A stretch of DNA of 64,000 nucleotides from Trichobilharzia szidati (Eukaryota > Platyhelminthes > Trematoda > Strigeidida > Schistosomatidae): assembly GCA_944472155.2 (NCBI GenBank), contig OX235275.1, forward strand, positions 31,288,231 to 31,352,230, in the 5' to 3' direction. The position numbers were made by a program, and so were the translations under genes. Within the stretch, counting starts at the first letter, position 1, and every line of letters begins with the position of its first letter. Below the pieces are notes generated by a model. It worked only from the letters and a program-made list of their open reading frames with translations, did no database searches and was not told the origin of the DNA. Below are positions 56,881-64,000 of this stretch, piece after piece.

Positions 56881-56949
56881 ATCTTCTGAAAATTCTCACT
56901 ACTAACCAGATTCATCAAGGAGCAACTGTTCTCTAACCTGAAGTGTTAA

Positions 56950-57120
56950 TTAATCTGATGCTCAACAGCGGCTGCGTGCGTCAAGGAAATCACCCGGAGA
57001 TCTAGTGAGATCCTGGGTTGGAATCTTGACAATTAAGGAATTATGAAGAGTCGCAAATTGAAGTGAAACAGCTGTCCAGCACTCCCAGATTCTCTAAATG
57101 AAATGAACTCATGTTCCAGT
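56950..57120 (+). mobile_element. SINE-like repeat with near-intact hammerhead core
   Basis: Box-B-like CTGGGTTGGAATCTTG, then ATGAAGA (one core change, C3 to A), CAAATTG loop with a mispaired stem II, GTGAAACAGC, TGTCCAGCACT. Cleavage not expected. Confidence 0.55.
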
Positions 57121-57482
57121 CTGTAGCTAACTTATTCTTGAATAGTACTTCGGATCCTGTCGTATCAATAAGGTTAGGTGGAGAATCCCATTGAAACTGC
57201 TGTGTTAGGCGGATTGAATAGTATTGCAGCTTCTCTCTTGCACAAATGACTTTAACCCTTTCTGACATGCAGTTAGTGAACGAGAAAAATGAATTGAAAA
57301 CGGACGTGGTACTATTTGATTGCAAGTAGTCTAATCCATGTTAATGAAAATGTTGCTGCAATGTATGCTTCACTGCTGAGAACACGAAGTTGAAACCTAC
57401 AAAATGTGATTTTGACGTCTGTAATCAAGAAAGTGCTACGCATAAACCTTGGATCAAAAATGTAGGTTAGCTGCCTACATCT

Positions 57483-57866
57483 TTAAAAGAAGGATATCAC
57501 AGTCCTTGCAGAGAAACAATTCTCTGCAGCATCGTTGAGAATATCGTCTTGTAGACGACCATGACTATCCAGTAATACGAAGGACAAGATGTCACAGTTG
57601 GCGAACACCACGTACGCGATCCACTGATGTGCTGGTATTGAACTAGGTATATCGGTCATTCGACTCGGCTTCTGTCGAAGAGAGTGGAAGAACAGTATCC
57701 TGTATGTCTCTAAAGAGATGGACGAGCTTCCATAAGATGTGAAATCTTTGAAAATCTCGCCAAAACTGATCACGTGAATTTTACATCCTCTTCCTTTAAA
57801 GTTATCAACAAGGTGGAGATGAGAGATTATGGGCACTGGTTGGCCCAGCAGATGAGGACAGCACAT
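57483..57866 (-). CDS. Unassigned 127-codon open frame
   Basis: Continuous minus-strand frame of unusual composition for this window: GEIFKDFTSYGSSSISLETY, RILFFHSLRQKPSRMTDIPS, IPAHQWIAYVVFANCDILSF, VLLDSHGRLQDDILNDAAEN. It looks protein-like (regular hydrophobic alternation, few low-complexity residues). I do not recognise the family. No flanking splice pattern was established, and an RTE tail overlaps on the plus strand at 57,800. It could be an exon of a host gene, a processed piece, or chance. Confidence 0.35.
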   Translation of the reverse strand: MCCPHLLGQPVPIISHLHLVDNFKGRGCKIHVISFGEIFKDFTSYGSSSISLETYRILFFHSLRQKPSRMTDIPSSIPAHQWIAYVVFANCDILSFVLLDSHGRLQDDILNDAAENCFSARTVISFF

Positions 57867-57945
57867 AATGGAGAAAAATGGAGATGTGTAGTTGGAACCC
57901 TATTTACCGACCAGAACCCAGAGAAACAATAATAATAATGATAAA
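57800..57945 (+). mobile_element. RTE-clade LINE extreme 3' end
   Basis: MRTAHNGEKWRCVVGTL matches the terminal K-W-R-C-V-V block of RTE pol, then AGAGAAACAATAATAATAATG, an RTE-type 3' terminus. Confidence 0.55.
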
Positions 57946-58559
57946 AGTGATAATAATATGAAATCATAAAACAGGACACCAATAAATGTTTATCAATGAA
58001 AACGAAAGGTGAAGTGGAAAGAATAATACAGGAATTTCCAGAGAAATTATCAGTATTCATGAAACATTTAGTGACCATATCTCAGGCCAAGGTAAACAAG
58101 GTGGTTGTATCCAAGTCTTCCAGTCACACATACCAGGTCTTATGATAATAGGGATTTCTACCGAATTGGCTATTGATAGAAGACGTAGTCGTGCTGTTTT
58201 AGGTAGACCCTCGGATACTTAGTAAACCACTGTCCAATAAATCAACAAAGATTTCACCACAAACGCATTTGACTACTCCTTCAGCCAAGCATAAAAGGCA
58301 GTCTAACCCATAGATGCACATTAGTGAGATCATGATCGCCAGTTCACTGTGGACTCGCCTTACGATTAGTGGTTTATTTGAGAAACTAACTATCGATATT
58401 GGTGGTGGCGAATTTCCTCCAGCTGATAATCAGTTGGTCTTGTTAACCATTTGCCTGCAAATACGAGGTATTTTATGTATATTTATTATTATTATTCCCT
58501 TGAGTCAATATCTTCCTTATCTGGGTTCATACAGATTAGCAATAAGAAATTCTGTAGTG

Positions 58560-58870
58560 TAACAAACCAACCAGGAACCTATCTTTGAACAAATTTGTTG
58601 GAGAAAATGGGGGTGAATCTGGCACACACTGAGAAGGCCATCGAATGATATTACTAGCAATTCATGCCATTACTCGAGAGCAGTCCTACTGGGAAGTGAC
58701 AAGCGGGTCATCACATTGAGAGTGACATGGAGGAGATCATGCGAGAAGGAGATGGGAGATTATGGGTTAACGTGGACTCAGCGGAAAAAAGAAGTAGAAC
58801 AAAGTGGAGATGTGTTGTTGAAGCCAAATGTTCCACTCCGAATCCAAGGGTAAATATACGAATGAATATT
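58560..58870 (+). mobile_element. RTE-clade LINE C-terminal relic
   Basis: ENGGESGTH-EGHRMILLAI, then DHARRRW and KVEMCC (K-W-R-C-V-V in the next frame, TKWRCVVEAKCS). Decayed with stops. Confidence 0.55.
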
Positions 58871-59546
58871 AGTCATTATTGTTTTGCCATGATTCCTAAT
58901 GGGGATTAATTTCTCTATACTAGTAGAGTCTGAAGACGCCAGATTAATCACAACCACAAATTATAGGAAAATATCCATCCTGAGAATAAGCCTAAGTTTG
59001 CGTGATCACAACTACTGGCAGGCTCCACTTTGTGATATGACAATTACCCCTATTCATTCTCTGAATTAGACCCTTAAAATTTCAGTGCACTGTTAACAAG
59101 CCAGTGTTACAGACAAGAACACTGACAAATTTCTTGCCTTCACCTAGTAACTCTGTGTTCGGGGAAATCTGCAACAGTAAAAAGAATGAACATCACAGTC
59201 AAATGACCTTCAACCGAGCAATCAGATAGCTGCCTAGCATTGCAAACGAATGCTTTTCATAATCTTCATTGCTAGTTTTTTGACTGACTCTATTCTTCGT
59301 TGCAAATTCCACTCCAAACTTGATCAGAAACCGATTTTAATCCTATCCTAACCCTAAGCCTGAATCTGGATGAAGCTTTCAAAGAAGAGTATTAAAAGCA
59401 TCCATTTATATCGCCGGCCAGCGGTGTGATTGGTTGCTTCATGGTGATTTGAATTCGGTGTCTGTTATTTACTGTCACCGGAGAAGATTATCCGTGGGAT
59501 TCCAAACGTTAGCGACAAGTAAAGATGAGGTATAGTTTATCACATT

Positions 59547-59940
59547 ATGGGTAAATTTTATTTTCATAAAGTCTCACAGTGTTATACAGTAATATTTACT
59601 GATGACGTTTCGAGCACAATTTATTGCTCATAATCATATCAAGGTAATCACACGACTTCCTAAATTCATTTATATAGTTCCATTGTTTTTCACTTGATTT
59701 GATTGGTAGTAATATTTTCCATATTTCAGGTATGAGTGATGATTCATTCCTAATGCATGTGTTGGGTGTAGATTCGATGAACAAGGATTCAGTAATCAAC
59801 CTCTCTCTCCACCTACCTAGTTTACTTTTTAGAATTTTAACCCTCTCCCACCCACCCTATTGTGTGGTTGTGTGTTCATCAGTAAATATTACTGTATAAC
59901 ACTGTGAGACTCTATCAAAATAAAAATTACCCATAATGGA
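59547..59940 (-). mobile_element. PLE 3' end followed by an inverted tail fragment
   Basis: The minus-strand PLE endonuclease C-terminus and 3' UTR (59,547-59,874: RLITESLFIESTPNTCIRNE, LIPEIWKILLPIKS) are followed by a plus-strand copy of the UTR tail at 59,875-59,940 (CAGTAAATATTACTGTATAA). 59,551-59,605 and 59,880-59,938 are inverted repeats. Confidence 0.8.
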
Positions 59941-60129
59941 ATGTCCGACAGCTGATGGAATGGATGTGGACTGTCAAGATTGCTAACTGGTCAATCAGTA
60001 ATCTACTCCAGTCTAGTCACCTGGATGACAATCACGAGTACACTGAGGTAGTGAGTGTCTATCATGATGTCACCAGTGGCAGCCAAAGCAGATGTAGCTC
60101 TGTAGGTTAAAGGACCCAGTGGACCCAAT

Positions 60130-60690
60130 TAAATAAAATAATATAATTTACAAAATACACTGCAATGACTGTGAGGTCAACTACATAGGTCAAACTAGTA
60201 GGTCAGGGGTAGTCAGATTGTCAGAACATAAGAATTTAGCTAAGGTGAGAATGGTTGACCCAGAGAAGATAAGTAATTTAGAAAAAAGCTCAGCAATTGC
60301 AATGTATGCATTAACACACAACCACACAATAGGGTGGGAGAGGGTTAAAATTCTAAAAAGTAATCTAGGTAGGTGGAGAGAGAGGTTAATTACTGAATCC
60401 TTGTTCATCGAATCTACACCCAACACATGCAATAGGAATGAATCATCACTCATACCCGAAATATGGAAAATAATACTACCAATCAAATCAAGTGGAAATC
60501 AAGTGAAAAACAACGGAATTATATAAATGAATTTAGGAAGTCGTGTGATTACCTTGATATGATTATGAGCAATAAATTGTGCTCGAAACGTCATCAGTAA
60601 ATATTACTGTATAACACTGTGAGACTTTATCAAAATAAAATTTGCTCATAATGGAATTACACTCTACCACAGTGCCCAAGTTTTATTCTT
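60130..60690 (+). mobile_element. PLE GIY-YIG endonuclease C-terminus and 3' UTR
   Basis: The frame, extending upstream of the first Met at 60,218, reads IYKIHCNDCEVNYIGQTSRS (zinc ligands C-x-x-C, YIG core, Arg), VRLSEHKNL, SAIAMYALTHNH, ERVKILKSNLGRWRERLITE (catalytic Glu in L-I-T-E-S), PNTCNRNESSLIPEIW. The RT is missing: truncated just before the endonuclease. This family is distinct from the CSCGARYIG family at 11 kb. Confidence 0.8.
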
Positions 60691-60699
60691 ATATCAAAG

Positions 60700-61885
60700 A
60701 TAGTTTATTACAGATATACAGATGGGCACTCATCTCTTTCAACTTAAGTTCCACTCAACGACCTGCAGCTTAATTTCAGTTGAAATCTCTGCGTTCCTCA
60801 GAGTGAAATAACTGAATAACTTCAAATTACTTCTGCTCATTCGTGTAGATAAGTTGTTACATAGAAAAATCCACAAAATATAAATTTTGAAACTATGCAA
60901 AATTCTGAAAAGCATAGGTTGTTTGGACACATGACAACCTGCTGACTCATTGCAGTTTTCACTCAGCCGACTTACATTCACAACATGCTAATTTGTGCAA
61001 GAATGATTTTTAATGCAGTTTCCACATATTAATGTCTCTGACCGTCTCACTTATAGCCTTCTACGAAGGTGAATCAACAACGATTGCAATGATTGTTTAT
61101 ACTACTTAAAACTGATATAAGTAGTTGAAATACTTTCACGTCAAAAGTTAGTACCAAATATGAATGATCTTTACACGATGCGACAGTTTCGATCTTTTCG
61201 GGTCGAGTTCACTAAATCAACTGGATCATTGGAAACCAACTGAATTCGAGGCGGCTACTTACTATTGTTTAACACGATTGTTTTACAACCGCTGAGAAGT
61301 CAGTGAGTGGTCTCGCTACTTAGTTTCACATTCTTGACTAAAATTTCTGGGATAGAGTGGATCACATATTGTAATCTGAACGTTTTTAGTTTGCAAAGGC
61401 AACTGTACTGATTGATGACAATAAGCTTTGCAATTCTGAAATGAAGATATTCGACTCACAGGGTTGTATTGACTTGTAGGTTGGTGTATCCTGTGTCCGC
61501 GTAAAGTGATGCAAACTAGTGAGGTATATTGAGGTGGATCAAGAAGAGAAAGACAATCAATCGATAAGGATATACAGATTCTTTGATTGAAATGTGTTGT
61601 ACACACAAGTGATACACTCATGTTTACAGGTGAGTTGATAAAGGGTTAAGTTGGAGAAGAGTAAGAATTGCGCAGATCGCATGCCGACATTAATTCATGA
61701 AGTCCTTGACTATTTGTTTGAATCAGCCACATAAGGAAGTGTATACTGCTTGGTTGAGGTTCTCTCGTGGATACAGAATGTTCGTGACATGCTTCAAAAT
61801 TGTTCTAAGTGGTGCAGTTTCATTTAGCCCTTACAATCTTCTTAATTCCTTAAACTTTCAGCTTCTTCCATGTACCTCCTCTGCG
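60700..61885. other. No recognised gene
   Basis: Short open frames on both strands (60,739-60,981 and 61,316-61,621 minus; 61,697-61,927 plus) lack recognisable domains. Confidence 0.3.
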
Positions 61886-61889
61886 TCTT

Positions 61890-63275
61890 CCCTTGGATTT
61901 GTTCAGTTGTCTTCATCAACTCTCTGAAGCTGGTGTACCTCAAGGCACTGTCCTTTCTCCTTTTCTTTTTTCTTTCTTCTTACATGACTTGCCTCACTCT
62001 GATGAAATAAACCTTGTGAAGTACGTTGATGATTTAACAGTTTCAATAGCTGTTAACTCCCAGCTAGATTGTACCAAAATAAATAACTTTCTGTCGGGAG
62101 TCAGTAAATGGTCTGAGTCTAACGGTCTTGAACTGAATCCCTCTAAATGTCAAACTGTTAATTTCAGCTTAAGATGTAAACGACAGTTAAAAGAAGCCGT
62201 CGATTCTCATGACAGTTGTAAGATTGACGACAATGATGTAGGAATTAAATCAGAAATTAAGTATCTTGGACTTATTCTCTCTTCTGATCTCTCCTGGTCT
62301 TCCCATGTCTCAGCGATCTCCAGCAAAATATTCCGCCTGACATTTTACATTAAGAGGTTAAGGCACTCGGGTATAACTCAACCCCTCCTCTTACAGTTCA
62401 TAAACTCTTGCATCCTACTTATTCTTCTTTATTGTTCACCCTTATTCTTTCCTGGTTTGCTTAAAAAGGACTATGTCACAATTCGTAGAATTCTGAAGAC
62501 TGTCAGTAGAGTGAGTGGTGTCCCAATGGACTACGTAGTTAACGTCGTTGTCTATAGGCACTTGACTTCGTGCAGTAAATTTGCTAAAGGGATTTTTGTC
62601 TGACTTGGAGCATCCACTTCACCCTCAGCTTTCACCTTGCATCTCCTCAGGTAGAACAAGAAGTAACTTCAGAAAATTGTATGCTCGCAAGTCTAAGTAT
62701 AAAAATTCTATGATACCACACTTGGCACGTATTTTATGTGATGGAAGTAGTTTCAGGCAAGAATTGACTAACCTTTTTTCATCTAGTAAATAAACAATCT
62801 CCTCCATCCATCCTTATATACCTTCAAGTTTTACTTTTATTATTTCTATTATATTTATGGTCCTGTTGCTTCTTTGTTTTACACGCATAATTGCAAACAC
62901 CAACTTATCTCTATGACTGCTGTAATTTTTGTTTTTCCCCTCAACATATCATGTAAAGAGAACATTATATTCAATATTTTTAAACGTGCTAGGATTTGTA
63001 TACCGCTTCGACTATACTGTGTGAAACAAGCCCATGGCAATATCGCCTTGTATTATTATCATTACCTTAGCTGTTATCATTATTGTTATTTCCATTTTAT
63101 ATGCTGCATGTTTTTGACATTACCCCTATTGTAAATGTGGAAAATTTTTCCATGTGATTAATTTTATTTATAATTTGAGGAAATTAGATGCAATATTATG
63201 ATTAAGGCTGAGAGTTCCATTCTGTATCACAAGTTTTGTTTTTTGGAATAAAGTAAATCATTATTATTACTATTC
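61890..63275 (+). mobile_element. CR1-like LINE, 5'-truncated, plus strand
   Basis: Starts within the RT at SEAGVPQGTVLSPFLFSFFL. The frame 61,893-62,603 includes KYVDDLTVSIAVN (both catalytic Asp present), NPSKCQTVNFSL, EIKYLGLILSSDLSWSSH, YIKRLRHSGITQPLLLQFI, FFPGLLKKDYVTIRRI. One frameshift near 62,595, then LSDLEHPLHPQLSPC, YARKSKYKNSMIPHLARILC and a stop at 62,793. The 3' UTR ends in an ATT repeat at 63,258-63,275. Same subfamily as the 44.3 kb copy, in opposite orientation. Confidence 0.9.
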
Positions 63276-63719
63276 TTTGCAGCTTGTGTGGCTGACTGAC
63301 GTTCACAATTCTGGCCAACTGACAGTAAACAGTACCATTATCTAGAGGAATTTATCCATCCAGTGGGAAAATATTACCATCAAGCAGAATGACAAATCAC
63401 GACTATATTTATCAGTCGAAAAAGTCGTTGACTTCAAGACTGGGATATGGTTAGAGCTGGGCAGTTACTCCAGACACATTTATCCTTAATTATAATACAC
63501 ACAACGAAGACGTACCATCTGGAATTTCCTTTCAATCATCGGCATTGAACTATCAGTGAGACAGACAGAAATAGGCGAATGTATGAACTATTATTATTCA
63601 ATGACTGAACAGTAAGACGGTATGGTTACTGTTACTGTTATTAATAACAGAAGTCCAGTTGATACTCATCGGCAAACTGTTCTTAATACAAAAATTTCTG
63701 GATTAGTTCTTCTGTCAGA

Positions 63720-63800
63720 TGCATCGGTGTTTCATTCATAGAATGCTCGTCAGTGAAGCAGAAGGTGAGGTTTCGATTCTCATCTGGTTCACTTATAAAC
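63720..63800 (+). mobile_element. tRNA-like SINE fragment
   Basis: GTGAGGTTTCGATTCTCATC is a good box-B sequence, preceded by GAATGCTCGTCAGTGAAGC. No full tRNA fold and no hammerhead core seen. Confidence 0.35.
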
Positions 63801-64000
63801 CTCGTCCAGTAAACTGGTCTATACAAAGCCGAGAACAAGGAGAAGGGTGGATCTAAGGCTTGTATCTATGTATTCCATGTATCAGAAAAATGGCAGAGTT
63901 ACGACTCAAATCTCGTAAAGTTGAAGACAAATCTTCCCTGTGGAATGCAGAGACGTTTTACGCCGAAATTCTGAGTAAAAGAGCATGAGGATGAAAAGCT

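Noticed and set aside
58314..58562. 82-codon plus-strand frame as a small membrane protein
   Set aside because: No homology, no duplicate, and flanked by RTE relics; hydrophobic content is what AT-rich sequence gives by chance.
1..64000. CRISPR arrays, bacterial operons, rRNA genes
   Set aside because: No regularly spaced repeats with unique spacers, no Shine-Dalgarno gene strings and no recognisable rRNA; repeats are retroelements and microsatellites.

Overview
The window is eukaryotic, AT-rich, intron-containing and crowded with retrotransposon relics. It most likely comes from a schistosome (Schistosoma or a close schistosomatid relative). Four things suggest this: GIY-YIG Penelope-like elements (PLEs); RTE/SR2-like and CR1/SR1-like LINEs, the latter ending in (ATT)n tails; short tRNA-like repeats carrying hammerhead-ribozyme cores, like the Sm-alpha family; and host genes with a tiny first intron (52-53 bp) followed by kilobase introns. 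The species cannot be decided from the sequence alone.

The only confident host genes are two copies of one five-exon gene, read by joining exons by eye. Both encode six-pass membrane proteins of the FAR-17a/AIG1-like family, which includes human AIG1 and ADTRP (hydrolases of fatty-acid esters of hydroxy fatty acids). Copy A is on the plus strand at 3,795-9,872 (228 aa). Copy B is on the minus strand at 34,629-40,709 (224 aa). They are convergent and lie in the arms of a large inverted duplication (about 3.66-10.41 kb against 34.09-40.86 kb). Intron-borne repeats are shared, so those insertions predate the duplication. Once younger insertions are subtracted, the mirror symmetry continues inward (10.43-18.55 kb against 23.16-25.15 kb), which puts the centre of the palindrome near 18.6-23.1 kb.

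Layout: 0-3.7 kb, PLE, RTE and CR1 debris. 3.8-9.9 kb, AIG1-like copy A. 10.4-18.5 kb, inner left arm: an old plus-strand PLE split by two younger minus-strand PLEs, a possible small membrane-protein ORF, and a PLE flanked by its own inverted 3' end. 18.6-23.1 kb, spacer with CR1, PLE and microsatellites. 23.1-25.2 kb, inner right arm. 25.2-34.0 kb, RTE, CR1 and PLE cluster including the longest reverse-transcriptase ORF (431 aa). 34.6-40.7 kb, AIG1-like copy B. 41-64 kb, dense nested CR1, RTE, PLE and hammerhead SINE-like repeats with no convincing host gene.

The main points of interest are: (i) the AIG1-like pair shows many more amino-acid replacements than silent changes while keeping the proposed catalytic Thr and His; (ii) four PLE loci carry an inverted duplicate of their own 3' end, one being a near-perfect 271-bp hairpin inserted in a CR1 3' UTR with a 14-bp target-site duplication; (iii) a minimal hammerhead with an apparently complete catalytic core lies at 44,147-44,188; (iv) a CR1 derivative joins the extreme N- and C-termini of the LINE ORF into one short frame. 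All identities and counts were made by eye.
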